NCBI GenBank assembly: GCA_023091665.1
Contig: JALJCQ010000013.1
Coordinates: 3,038,001-3,102,000, forward strand
From: Pythium myriotylum
Lineage: Eukaryota; Oomycota; Peronosporomycetes; Pythiales; Pythiaceae
Length of the DNA stretch: 64,000 nucleotides
Direction: 5' to 3'
The notes beneath the pieces were generated by a model that ran no database searches, had not been told where the DNA came from, and saw nothing but the letters and a program-made list of their open reading frames with translations. Positions 12,753-24,048 of this stretch are shown piece by piece; position 1 is the first letter of the stretch; each line of letters begins with the position of its first letter. The translations under genes were made by a program, and so were the position numbers.

Positions 12753-13452
12753 TATGCTCAGGACGGCAGGTCGTTTGCAGACTCGCGGTCAAAGCGGAAG
12801 TTTGAGGTGCGGAATAAGCATCACAGTCGGGGGTGCTGTGTGGTCTCGATATGCGTACATGAGAAACGGAAGACTGACGACAAGTGACTAAAGTGCAACT
12901 TCAGGCATCGTATTGTATCTCGCAGCTGCAAAATGGTTCGTTAGATCATGCAACGAAATCTCTCACTTGCCATGTGAGTCACATGGCAAGCGTACAAGAG
13001 TCTTGAACGATACCACAGAAACAAATCCGAACCACCGACCAGTGCTTCGCGCTGATCCATTATTGCAGGGGTCTTCAACGCCTGGCTTGAGTGTGCAGTT
13101 ACCAACAGAATCGTATCTGAAACCCGTTGATGAGTGGTTGATTTGAGTTTCTTCGTCATGTTTTTACCGTAGCCGTCAAGCTCAAACTCATTGGACATAG
13201 CTGATGACTGCGGCTGCATTTTTGACTCGGAAGGTACACTTTGGAACTAGTTGAGTTTTTGGTCGATTTTCTTGTATTTAGACGATGAAATCGAAGCGTT
13301 GAGTCAAGAGTTCGATCCGAAACACAGGTCCCACACGCTTGCGACATTTAGCACCTTTCAATGCATATTCCATGCCACTTTTAACGGGCGGATCTAGGCT
13401 CACTCTCACGCCCGCGCTGCAGGTTTGCACTTGTGAATCTGACTCAAGTCGG
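12753..13452. other. Intergenic stretch without a recognisable gene
   Basis: Only short open frames are present and none resembles a known family. It probably holds the promoter of the second FRAG1/DRAM gene and old repeat debris. Confidence 0.5.
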
Positions 13453-14733
13453 ATGGGTTCATGCAACTGGTTCCGCCGACTTCGACGTTGGCGGTTCGCA
13501 CCGATAGCGGCATCAGCTACCCTCGTGACGACGCTTGTGGCCTGCTTCACCATCACGCGCGTCAAGCATCGTTACACGGGTGGGCTCGCATGGCCATACT
13601 TCTCGGACATGGGTCGGGGTGAGTTCATCTCCTTTGTCGCGAAGATGAGCTATGCTAACGCATATTTAATATCATCTAGATCCCCCCAGCTACTACGTAT
13701 TCGGCGTGGGATTGACGCTCATCGCGCTATCAATCGCCCTGACGTGGGTCTTCAACTTTGAATACCACAGAAAGCGATTTGCGACTGTGAAACCAGTAGC
13801 GCGGCCAACTGCGTGGGCTTTTTGCGTCAGCTACACAATCCTCATCATCGGCGTTCTGTCCACAATTGGGCTCCCAGTTCTTGTATGCCAATCGTTCTAT
13901 GTCGTTGGTGTTAATCCTGATTCACTATTACAGTTTCTCGTAGGCGTGGTGCAGCACAACGTCATGTCCTGTCGTCCACGACGCCGCTACATTCTGGTTC
14001 TTTATCCTCGAACTCATCGCAATTCTCTTCAATGTGCGTTTCTAACTGTGGTCTTCGTTTCCGATAACTAACGCTCGAATGTCGAACGCGCTTAGACCTG
14101 CCTCAGCTACTATATCTGGAAAGTGTTGTGGGTCGCACTCACTTGTGCCAACCACGACCACTACCGAGCCCACACCGACCAAGATGATCGACTAGAGCTG
14201 GGAGAGGCTCCGCCACTCGCTCAAATGGAGGTTGCGCCAGCGAATGTCTACGGCATCAAATGGGCATTTTACTGGCAGCTTGTCTGCGCGTTAATGCTGC
14301 TCGCGACTGCGATTGTCTACATCCCTGTCGGACTCGCGGTTGTTGGCCATGTCCCACGACTTACCGTGCAGCAGTGTCTCGACCGCGATTTAGGCACAGA
14401 GTATTGCACGAGCACGATGCGGCTCGACGCAAACGACACAAAGCTGTGGAACTACGGTAAGATGTTACGGCAGTGAGCACGTATCATGAACACGCAGAGT
14501 CTGACTGGTTGGTTCATTTTGACTCCTTTTGGCTAATCTTGCGTCATGAAGAGAAAAAGCCCGTCGCGAATCAAGTGCGTGCCGCGTGCCAGCTCGCGGC
14601 TATGATCTCCCTCGTCGGATACTCGCTTTCGTATCTTTTCCACGATTACACGGTGGTATCAACGCCGATCCATCGTGCGCTATCGTCATCCACACCGCTG
14701 ACTTCGCCAGCGAATCGCCGTAGCTCTAGGTGA
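13453..14733 (+). CDS. FRAG1/DRAM/Sfk1-family membrane protein (copy 2)
   Basis: Five exons (13453-13618, 13680-13882, 13944-14033, 14096-14456, 14552-14733) join in phase to give 333 residues. It is a clear paralogue of the gene at 2442: TGGLAWPYFSDMGR, then LVGYSLSYLFHDY, and the same luminal cysteine loop (QQC...EYC). Three introns occupy the same places as in copy 1. The intron at 13619-13679 splits the signature motif and is absent from copy 1. The third exon needs the acceptor at 13941-13943 rather than the one 10 bases upstream to stay in frame. Role as for copy 1: a multi-span protein of the endomembrane or plasma membrane. The cytosolic tail is serine- and threonine-rich and differs from copy 1. 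Confidence 0.82.
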
Positions 14734-15330
14734 GGACATGATGAAGGGGTCTAAAAACCTTCGAAAGTTCGTAATCCACTGAAGAACGCAGAACTGCACA
14801 CGTTTATATTATTGGTTTGGTTGTCCACTCCGGCCGAAATGATTCGGACAATTCGCGCGCTCGTCGTCTTCGCACGATACAAGTCGCCAGAACAAAGTGG
14901 CTGGACACTGTACCACGTCGTCCGCGGGAGCGCTCTATCTTGCAGAATCCTTCCACGCTCTGTCCTCCCACGCCCTTTCTCTCTTTCTCTCACTCCCTCC
15001 TGCCTTCTCAGCTCGGACCCTCCCCGGCAGTGTGGGCACATCTGGCGGTTGCTTGCGGGCACACAATCTGTCTGGTACTTATTCAGCGAGAATGCGTCAC
15101 GCGTTCTCACTTTCCGTCCGTCGCCTCGCGCGAGTCGAACCACCGTACCCGGACAGTAATCAGCGGTCCCGATCAAGTCAAACGCAATCAGCGGGAAGTT
15201 GAAGTTGCTCGAATCCAGCTCCTCGCCAGGCGCCATTAAGTCAACATCCCACATCCCTCGGATCACGACCACGATGACTTCCATCAAGAACCGCAACCAA
15301 GACTGCATCATGCGACCCCTGTCCCGCTTT
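14734..15330. other. Intergenic stretch upstream of the secreted-protein gene
   Basis: A pyrimidine-rich segment lies near 14975-15005. A 186-codon minus-strand frame (14751-15311) is open but matches nothing I recognise and is not called as a gene. Confidence 0.4.
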
Positions 15331-15346
15331 GCTCATTTGCTAGTCT
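15331..15346 (+). promoter_or_regulatory. Oomycete-type initiator element
   Basis: GCTCATTTGCTAGTCT resembles the oomycete core promoter initiator (GCTCATT followed by a pyrimidine-rich stretch). It sits 32-47 bases upstream of the start codon of the secreted-protein gene, where the transcription start is expected. Confidence 0.45.
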
Positions 15347-15377
15347 TCCACGTCCGACTCCAATCGATCCTAGCAAC

Positions 15378-15827
15378 ATGCACCACCTCTCCGTCTTCGC
15401 CGCGGTCCTTGCTGCGACCACCTCGCTGTCGGCCGGAGTACCTGCCGACGTCATCAAGGCATGGCCTCTCAAGATCGCCGGTGATGTCTACGACCACCCG
15501 TCGCGCGGACTCTCCGTCTGCCTCCAGGGTCAAGGCTGCGTCGAGACTCGCGAGTTGCTTGAAATCGACAAGTCAGTTTCGTTCCTCTTGCTCGAGAACC
15601 TGGCCCCTGCGAACGAGACGATCACATCCTCTGACGGGGCGCGTTCCATCGAGACGCCGACCTCGCAAGCCCGTGGCATTGTCTGCTTCTATTGGCAGCC
15701 ACCACGTTGTCGTGAGGCCCGTCGTCGACTCGAGGCGATCGACTCGGACCCGAGCGCGCGCTACGATGTTGGCGAGCGCCGCGCCGTCGAGTGTGCCCCG
15801 CAGAGTTGGGGCCTTGCGTGTGTCTGA
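15378..15827 (+). CDS. Small secreted cysteine-rich protein (149 aa)
   Basis: The N-terminus MHHLSVFAAVLAATTSLSAG is a typical secretory signal with likely cleavage near residue 20. The mature part of about 129 residues has six cysteines in three local pairs: C-x5-C (CLQGQGC), C-x7-C (CFYWQPPRC) and C-x8-C near the C-terminus. This suggests three disulphides in a small extracellular fold. No RXLR, LFLAK or elicitin motif is seen and I recognise no family. An NET sequon (APANETI) could carry an N-glycan. It is intronless, with an initiator-like element just upstream, which supports expression. A longer frame in another register overlaps it but has no signal peptide. The function is unknown; an apoplastic role is only a possibility. 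Confidence 0.65.
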   Translation: MHHLSVFAAVLAATTSLSAGVPADVIKAWPLKIAGDVYDHPSRGLSVCLQGQGCVETRELLEIDKSVSFLLLENLAPANETITSSDGARSIETPTSQARGIVCFYWQPPRCREARRRLEAIDSDPSARYDVGERRAVECAPQSWGLACV

Positions 15828-16080
15828 GCGTGTCTTCAATGCTCTCCACGGAGAAGACGCAGTTTCCAGGCTGCGCAATTTGCGTTTGATCGGTCTGTTC
15901 ATAGTGGAAACTCGTAGTGGGAACATGCTGGGGCGGAGCACCAGGAGCCAACACTAATCGAACAATCACGCATCATAGTTGTATCGCATTGCGGTTGATT
16001 TCATTAAGAGGTGTCAGATGATACTGGAGATACGTACAGGGAACCTACACACGACGTATTTATCGTACAAACGGGGTGAT
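15828..16080. other. Short convergent intergenic spacer
   Basis: It lies between the end of the secreted-protein gene and the end of the TVP38-like gene. No gene is seen. Confidence 0.4.
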
Positions 16081-17149
16081 CTACACGGGACTACACACAG
16101 GGGTGGTCTCGTCGACGCGCTGCTTCCCAACAGTACCTCCTTCGGTGGCGTCCTTGCCAGTCGTAATGACAACCGCCTCTTCCTCTTCGGCCGCGAGCGC
16201 GATCACGTGCTTACGCGTGTAGAAGCCGACGAGAAAGAGTAGTAGCAGCGCACTGCCGGCGCCGACGATCAGGAAGATGGCCTCGGTCTTGCTCTTGGAC
16301 GAGTTGCTCGAGAGCAACGTTGTTAGCTGCTGTGCCGCGTTGCCCGAGTAGACCCAGATGACCGAGAACGGAAGACCTGTGAGCAGCGCTGCCGCGAAGT
16401 AGACGGAGAAGCGCACGTCGAGTACACTGAGACCGTAGTTCTTGATAGCGATGGGGAAGAACGCGATGCGCGTGAGGAAGACGACGAGCACCTGGCGCTT
16501 GAGTAGCAGCGACTGAAAGGCCTTGAAGATCGGGTGTCCACGCTCCATGTACTGCTTGACCCGACGCCGGCACAAGTATCGACCAATGCCGAACGCCAGC
16601 ACCGAGCCCGTGAGCTTCCCGATGGTTGCGAGGAGGAACCCCAGCCAGAAACCGAAGATGTAGCCCGCGAGCAGCTCAAAGGCCGTGGACGGGAAGCTGC
16701 CAATCCCAATACACCGACAGTGTTAATAAAGCAGACGAAAGGCATCGAGTGGGCTTGTCTGAGCACGCACCAGAGAATGATGAAGAGCACGAACGTGCCG
16801 ACGTAGATGCCCGAGCCGATGACTTCGTGGTGCTGTCGTGGGCAGAGTCCCGATCAGCCATCGTTGGTCCTGAGACAGGGTGCATCCTTCGATGTCCACT
16901 CGAATCGACTGCACTCACCTGGATCCACTCGATGACGCGGTTGAACTGGTCGGTCTTGATGAAGCGGAAGAGCAGCACGGAGCCGGCGGCCACGAGCGCG
17001 AGCACGCCCAGCAGCAGCAGCGCGCGTCGCAGCAGCCGCCACTTGTGGCGCGAGGCCGGCGGCTCGACCGTCGGGTTCAGCGGCGTCACGGGCGAAGCCT
17101 TGGCGCTCATATCTGGGGACGCGTCGCCTCGCCTTACAGGCGCGTACAT
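16081..17149 (-). CDS. TVP38/TMEM64-family (VTT domain) membrane protein
   Basis: Three exons (17149-16919, 16832-16771, 16696-16081) join in phase to give 302 residues. The N-terminal region is cytosolic and followed by a first span (LLLLGVLALVAAGSVLLF). The VTT (SNARE-associated Golgi protein) core includes CFPSTAFELLAGYIFGFWLGF, then TRIAFFPIAIKNYGLSVLDV and a hydrophobic run ending PFSVIWVYSG. A last span (AIFLIVGAGSALLLLFLVGF) precedes a charged tail. VTT proteins act in Golgi/ER vesicle traffic; some relatives (TMEM41B, VMP1) are lipid scramblases needed for autophagosome formation. This one is closest in pattern to TVP38/TMEM64. The start is 17149; a second ATG 13 codons in (MSAKAS) is possible. 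It is divergent from the DysF gene at 17623. Confidence 0.85.
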
Positions 17150-17276
17150 GGCGGAGAGAGCGGCGGCGACTGTCGCTCAGGCGTCAGGCCATCCACGGGA
17201 TCCCAATCAAGCGCGTCGCGTCGCGAGCGAAGGATCCGCCCAGAAGATGAGGATAACGGCTCTGCGACGAAGGAAA

Positions 17277-17368
17277 GAACCGTTCCGCCAAGAACTGTTC
17301 CGCCAAGAACTGTTCCGCCGAGAACCGTTCCGCGTCAGGAACCGTTCTGAGAGAGCGAGAACCGTTCC
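17277..17368. promoter_or_regulatory. Six AACNGTT (Myb-like) sites in a bidirectional promoter
   Basis: GAAC[C/T]GTTC recurs at about 17277, 17292, 17307, 17322, 17339 and 17359. The first four are exactly 15 bases apart and are part of a tandem unit of the type AACTGTTCCGCCAAG. AACNGTT is the classic Myb recognition core and is itself palindromic. The array sits between the divergent TVP38-like and DysF genes and could control both. Confidence 0.5.
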
Positions 17369-17622
17369 GCTCGTCAACTCGCAGGTGGAGAAGAGGAGGG
17401 GGAGTGGCCGGAAACTGAGTTTCAGTGACGTCAGAGTGATGGTCCCTGGATGCGATTCACCGCCTCTCCACTATGTCGCCAGTCTAACCTTCATACGACC
17501 TTCGCGCAACCTTCCCTTCGGACGACCTTCAGACTAACCGTTTTGAAACGTCGTCGCGTTGACTGACGAAGCAGGATCGACCACCAAGAAGCCCCTCCCC
17601 CCACGCAGCGCAGACGGCGACG

Positions 17623-20600
17623 ATGGAGGCCTCGCGCTCGCCCGTTGGATCGATGGTGGGCTCTGCTAGAGAGAGCGAGTCGCGCGCGTCCCAACGTGAG
17701 TTCTCCGGCTGCAAATGGCCGCGGAATGCCCGAGTTACGACTGACGCCCGCGTGTGTGTATCCCCGATGCGGACAGTCGAGAGAGACGAGCCCAAGACCC
17801 CGTTCCACGCACGGCTCTCGGCGTTCTTCTGGGCGCACGATCCGCATCGCGTGGACAAAGTCGACGAGCTGCTGCTGCGACACAAGGTGCGTCGGGTTCT
17901 TCCCGTGGCCTCTGGGCGTCAAGGATCTGACATTCATGCGACAGGGCCGAGAGGAAGCGCTCATCCAGCGCGTGCATATGGAGTACGGCGTGCGCGACTT
18001 TAGCGGCGAGGTTGCCGTGGACGACATGTATGAGCACCAGCGGTACTCGTACCTCTCCTTCTCGTGGGGGTCCACGTTCCCTGGCCATTTGCTGCCGACG
18101 GACCGACGGACCTGGAGCGGCCTTCATGGCGCGCCCTCGGCACAGACCCGCAGCAAGATCGAGCCGCAGCTGCCTGTGGGTTGGCAGTGGACAAGCGAAT
18201 GGGAAGTCGACAAGGCGTCGACCAACTGTGACAGCGACGGCTGGATCTATGCGTTTGACTTCACGAACCTCAACTTCATGGTGACGCAAAACGGCGGAAG
18301 AAAGGAACCCAAGGCGACCGACTACGTGAGAAGACGGAGGTGGATCCGACGACGCGAGCGAATTCCGGAACCTGTGATCGAATCGCCACAGGAGGTTTCG
18401 GAGGCTGATCCGGCAGTTGAGTCACCGCGGAATAACAATGTCGAGGAGGACGATCTCCAGATTCCGGAGAGTCTTGGTGTGGACGACGATGACGATAAAG
18501 ATGAAGAAGATGATGAAGACGATGAATCGGATAATGGTGTTGGTGTCTTTCCAGCGGGTTTAGAAACCAACGGTGAGCCACGGGCTCCTAGGACGCCACC
18601 CAAAAGCGAGGCTTCAACACCACATGGTTCACCGCCGACGTCACCTCCGTCGTTGCAGTCATTTTCAATAAGTATGGAGAAGGCTGCGATTGACACAGCA
18701 TGGAATATAGCCGTGAAGAACCTCGAGGCCATATATACCGAGGCCAAGAACCACAAGACGCTCAGAAAGAAACGTTGGGCCATCAAGAAAGAAAAAATCC
18801 AGCAACAGATCAATCTCCTGGAAAAGACTATCGCGTCTATGCAGTCGTTCGTCCAGGAGGAGCACCTGCGGCGCCGCCATAGCAGCGTTAACGTCCTCAA
18901 CTCAACGAAAGGCAAGGGGTTGCCGAGAACCAACACCAAGGTCCCCTTATCACCTGATGGGAAGAGCAGTTATGTCTCAAATAGCCCAGCCGCCTCCCGT
19001 GTCAGCGGTAACGACACGAGTGGCATCAACCTCTCCAGCAAGTTAAAATGTGCACAGTCCAAGCTAGATGCACTTAAGCGCATGCTTTGGCACCCACGTG
19101 AGAAGGACTACACACTACGCTTCAGCATAGATGGCATCTTCTATGGACTCCGAGATTTTCTGTTCGAATCTCTTAAAGGAAACTTCTCCATCAGTATGGG
19201 TCACCAGTCAAACGGCGCACAAGGCATCACACCAACTTGTAAGATCGTCATGGCCGGGCACACGGTGTGCTGCGGCAAGCACGTCAAAGTGGTTGGGGAG
19301 AAAGGCACGATCGTGCCGAAGTCACTCTGGGATATGATGTACCTGGATACCGATTTTGAGCTGACAGTGTACTTGATCTACGTGGATGACGTCGAGAAAG
19401 AGAGGAACCCTTGGCTTGCCGATAAACCAACAGGCTCGTGGGAATTCTTGTTTGACCCAGATACGACTCGAGTTGAGCTGACGAATTTCAATCGTCGAAC
19501 CCGTGGGGGATTGGATCTTCCTGAACCCGTGGTCCGCAAACTCATGTCCGACGTGCTCAGCACTCTCATACGAGACCTCGCACTGATTTACTTCCCGCAG
19601 GAACTCGCCATGGCCTTCGATGCACCGCCTGCTAAGCTCGATATCGAGGGCGAACTTAACATCACTGGCGCGTCGATCGACCATGTAATGGAGAGAGAGA
19701 TCGAACTCACGAGCGGTGTGTTCGTGTCCAGATCCCAACCAAGTTCGGCCGTGGCTCCAGCGTCGACGCTTTCGTCACCAAGCGAGAGCTCCTGCCGTCC
19801 GTCCACAAACCCTGTGTCTCCAACATTTGCTGCAGTCGCCGCAGCTGCTTCCGCGACGGTTAACCTTATAATTGGTAGAGACACGGAGGAGTGCATGCGC
19901 CAGATCGCAGAGTTACTGGAGCTCTCACCAGCCCAGTTGAATCTGTTGGTCGCGTTGCGGCAGTGTGGGCTTTACCCGTCACCGTATTCATTTCGGTCCG
20001 TCGCTTCAATTTGCGAATACTACAATGCTTTCTTCGTTATCAAAGAACACGAGGAAGGTGGTGCCGAACATGTGAAGCAGCTCCGTGCAACTTGGAAGCA
20101 ACTTTTGGAGTTGGTCTATATTCGAAAGATGAAGACGCCAACTGGTATGAAAGCATCCCAAATGTACGAACTCTTCGATATCGACAAGTTCTTCGATCGA
20201 ATCGCCGCACTGACGCGGAAACCCGTGAAAGTAGAGATCTCAATGAAGCGGTTCAACTGCACCGTCAACGCCATTAGTGTCGTGGACGCAATGGCGCAGA
20301 TGTTCGAAAGAGTCGTGCTGGGCATCGACTACAGTAAGCCTCGCGTGGAGAATGATCGCCTGACCTACGGTTTCCGCTTCGGCCGCAAGCCAAAGGTCTC
20401 GACAGCGGCGGCGGTGGCAGCTCACGCACAAAGTGCCCAGCTTCTCGATCCAGCAATTCATTTGCAAATGGATGCGTCTTTTCGCAGCCGTCTTAAAGCA
20501 TTTAGCAAGTTCTGCCGCGCACTGAAAGGGGGTATTGAAGTGGTCAAACACAATCTCGACCGTCTAAGTCTCGAAGTGGCAGGAAACGTCCATGGCACCG

Positions 20601-21535
20601 GCAAGGACTGTGCGATTCACGGGTCTTTCCGCGACCTCGAGTTCTCCGGGCCAGTGAGTCTCTCACTTCACGTGCCAGCACTTTTTCTAGGCATCTATCA
20701 AGTGCAGACCATCCCGCTGGGAAACGGTCGAATAGGTCTGCAGATCGAACTTCTTCTTCCGTTGACTAAAGCAAAGAACCAGTCAAAGGGAAAGAAGAAG
20801 GCGCAAATGAACAAAGAAGATCGTGTGCTGCTACGTGCCATGCTCACCGATTTCTCCATGGATGTCTTGCTCGACGTCGATGCACTGATTGCCAAGCACC
20901 ACAGCCGCAGTATGTCGGCAGCAATCGAGATGGCCGCACCTTGGACCCCCTCAGCTGCATTCACTAAGCAGGTTGAGACACAGAAAACAAACGAGAAGCA
21001 TCCAGCACTATCGATTTCAGTCCACTCGACGACTGGAACGAATGATGTGAATGATGACCACATCATTCGCATTCCGTCGCCGACGTCCAACCCGAATGAG
21101 CCCTACGGCAAGGTCCGCCTCGCGACGAGCGAGTTCACCAAGCTCCACGTGCGTGCCAAGAGCGGCTCGTTTGCTACCAATGTCGTGCCGCTACTCAAGC
21201 TACTGATTCGCTCAGCCCGACCATTCTTCCTGCAGTCTTTTCCCGAGCACCAAGTCTTGTTCGACCGACTCTACTCGTGTATACTGCAATGGATATGCTC
21301 GAAAGAGTTGCACATTGACTTCGACTTCCTCGTCAAGAGTTTCCTCCACCACAAGCCAACAGATCCGGCAAATGAGCTTCTCTTCTTTACAGTGTGCGGC
21401 TCGCCTACCCACCCAACGCCGGTCACGTACAGGGATGAAATGAACCTGTTAGACGCAATTCTCCATAGCGACGATCTCGTCAACATCTGGATAGACGACC
21501 GCTACCCTCCATATTCGAACCCATTGTACTTCTAG
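17623..21535 (+). CDS. Large DysF-domain protein (about 1284 aa)
   Basis: Exon 1 (17623-17886) joins in phase with exon 2 (17945-21535) across a 58-base intron. The N-terminus has a short helical motif (HDPHRVDKVDELLLRHK, then GREEAL). A DysF (peroxin/ferlin) domain follows at about residues 120-240, with WQWTSEWEVDK, DSDGWIYAFDF and the arginine-rich YVRRRRWIRRRE. Next come an acidic D/E tract (about 268-300), a proline-rich linker, and a coiled coil (about 350-400, LRKKRWAIKKEKIQQQINLL). The remaining roughly 880 residues look folded, but I recognise no family. DysF domains occur in peroxisomal Pex30-type proteins, ferlins and the autophagy factor TECPR1, so a membrane-contact or membrane-repair role is plausible. 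No transmembrane span is evident. Confidence 0.75.
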
Positions 21536-21656
21536 AAAAAAGAAAAGCACATATTGATTTCAGTTGAGTTGAAGAAAGTATAAATTAGATTCATCACATC
21601 GAAGGCAACCACTTTGAACTACATCCTAGCAAATCTCTGTCACAAGCAATTCCCAC

Positions 21657-24048
21657 CTACGCACCGCAAGCAGTTATGGAAGATCCCGCAGAGCTCTCGG
21701 CTTCTCTCGCTGCGATCGCGCGGCGAAGCGCAGCGATTTCAGCATCTAGGTGAGCAATCCGCGAGTCTGCATCTCGGATATTCTCCTGACACGCCTCGTG
21801 CTCGGCTTCCAGTTTCACCGGGTCCGACAAAATCGTCTCATCAACTACACAAGCACTCACCGGTGATACCGCCGAAGCGACTACCTGTACAACATCTTCT
21901 CGCGTCTTCGCATTCCTCTCACCCTGTTCCTACACAAAGAGCACAGGAGGCGGCGCAGAGCCGTGTTCAGCCATTAGATCACTAGCAAAAAGATCGCAGA
22001 ACACAAACCGCTGCTTCCCCCGCTTTCGGACCTGCGGTTGCCTGCGGAGATACATCCACCCAGTTGTTCTTCTCAGCTCCACTTCGCTCCGTATTTGTGT
22101 CACCATCCAAACTTGAACACGAGATCGTCGGGACATTAACATCTGCGATGGGTTCGATCGATAACCTTTCCGGCGGGGTAAGCTTTGCTGCAGTGGAGGC
22201 CAGAAAGTCTGAAGGCTTCCCTTGAGTCCTATCTCCGCGTGCGAGTGTCTCCAGTCGTCTTGAAGCTTCGTCATAACTGTCTGCACGAACCTTGGATTGA
22301 GCGACAAGGTCATCGAGAGAGAGTCGAATGACTAATGATTGAGACATCGCAGTGAGTGGTCGGAAGAGAGGACTTTCGGTCGTTGTTGTTCCTTCTAGTG
22401 AACTAGGTGTCTTGGCAGCAAGGGGCATTGGAGCTTCTGAAATCGATTGTTCCGGTGAAGACCCCTTCGACTCGCTAATGTCTGGGTTTGAATCCGAGAC
22501 TCGAGCAATCGCTTCTGCACTACCGTTGGATGTGTTTTCTGACTCTGTGGTACTGGTCAGAGACGTATTCGATGGATCTCGTCGCTTGCGTCGCATAGAC
22601 CTGAGGAGCTCCGTGCGAAGAGCATCCAAAGAGGCTTCATCTTCCTCAGGCGGAGGGCTCAGCGTCGGACGCGCTTCAGCTATTGTTGTCCCAGCCGAGA
22701 TCTCGTGTTCACTTGCTGGGGCTTCTTTCGTCTTCGGCGCTGTTTTCTTCGTTTTCAACGCAGCTGCGCGAAGGCTGTCGAGGTCAAATATCTCACTACC
22801 TTCTGCTACAATCTCAACCGTCGGCTCAGTTGAAGACTGCAGCGGACGCTTAACTCCACGATGTAGCGCTGAAGGCTCCTTTCTCCCACCCGAGAAGTGA
22901 CTCGTAGGGACGTATCGGAACCCTCCATTAAGAGGTAACGGTGGGTTCGGGGGCAAATGCGGTGGAGGGGCATGACTGTGGAACTGGAACGGTTCGAAAC
23001 CTCCATGTCGGTTGACTCGGACAATTTCCTCGTCCGCGAATGGGCGTGGGCCTCCAACACCAAAATCAGTGTCCGGAAGAGGCGGAGGCAATGGGGGTGT
23101 AGCCAACATAGGCGGGGGAGGCATCACTGTCCGAGGGGGTGGAAATGACAATGAGGGTCCAGCAACACCGGCTAGAGATGGCAGGTACTCGCCCATGTCA
23201 GAGGGTTGCAAAACAACCAGAGGGGCTGAATGCTGGTGCCGAACGTTTCGACCAAACTCGTCAGCCTCCTCCTCTGGCGCCGTCATCAACTCGACTTTAC
23301 GCTTGTTCTTCTTGCGACCGCGCTTCTTTTGCTTCTTTTTGTTTGCCGCTCGTGCCGCTTGGAGCTCTTGGGAGATCACCTCTTTGACGGTCCTCGGAGA
23401 CTTGATAACAGCGCCTTCTTCAAAGATCTCACCGTCTTCCAAGGACTCCCCACTCTTCACTAGAGTCTTTCCCGGCTCTGGCTCTTCGATGCCGCCTTCT
23501 CCCTCACTTGCGGTCGAGTCACGACCACGATCCTTTGCTGTCTCGTCGGCCAGAGCAGGCAACGTCGGCCACAGCTCGTCCTCTTCCTCCATCTCATCGC
23601 CTCCCTCGCCCGAGCAACGTCCTTTCTCATCTTCAGACGACGCATACTCACCCGCACCGGGCTCTAACCGCGACGGCGTCGTATCACTCGTCACGCCTGG
23701 TGCCTGAGGCATTTCCTCGTCCACTTCCGACTCGTCCTCAGCTGGCGAGAGCGAGAAACCTCGCGCCGCCTCATCTGCGGCCGCCTCCTCTCGATCGCTG
23801 TGCTCCGTCTCTCGCGCAACAGGCAGCTCCTGCGCCTCATCGACTGGCGCTGGGAGCGTCGCCGGAAGAAACGGCTCGTCGGCTTCTTCCTCGTCCTCCG
23901 TCTCGTCCTCCGCCGTCAAATCGATCCACGCGACTGCCGACTGCGGTGGTGGGGCCGGGAGATCGGTCGGCGGCGGCGAAAGCGCCTCGGTCTTGACCGC
24001 CAGGCGCCCCTGGCGCTGCTCACGTAACTCCGCCTTGACGCGTGCCAT
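21657..24048 (-). CDS. Disordered acidic/proline-rich protein with SLEDGEI motif and C-terminal coiled coil
   Basis: Exon 1 (24048-22009) and exon 2 (21929-21657) join in phase across a 79-base intron for about 770 residues. The first 220 residues are very acidic. ESLEDGEIFEEG is followed by a lysine-rich basic patch (KKKQKKRGRKKNKRKV) resembling a nuclear localisation signal. Then come proline-rich repeats and two short helical motifs, FDLDSLRAAAL and LDALRTELLRSMRRKRR. SLEDGEI and leucine-rich LRAALL-type motifs are seen in nuclear RNA-processing scaffolds such as ZFC3H1/Red1-like proteins, so a nuclear RNA-surveillance scaffold is a possible but unproven reading. No zinc finger is seen in the part read. 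The C-terminal exon is a coiled coil (KLEAEHEACQENIRDADSRI). It is convergent with the DysF gene, 121 bases apart. Confidence 0.6.

Noticed and set aside
14751..15311. 186-codon minus-strand open frame
   Set aside because: It overlaps the likely promoter of the secreted-protein gene, has a low-complexity arginine-rich middle and no recognisable domain.
17277..17368. CRISPR-like array
   Set aside because: Spacers are too short and not unique. The unit is a simple tandem repeat in a eukaryotic promoter.
23012..23996. Long plus-strand frames opposite the disordered protein
   Set aside because: Mirror of serine- and proline-rich coding sequence on the other strand; no independent evidence.
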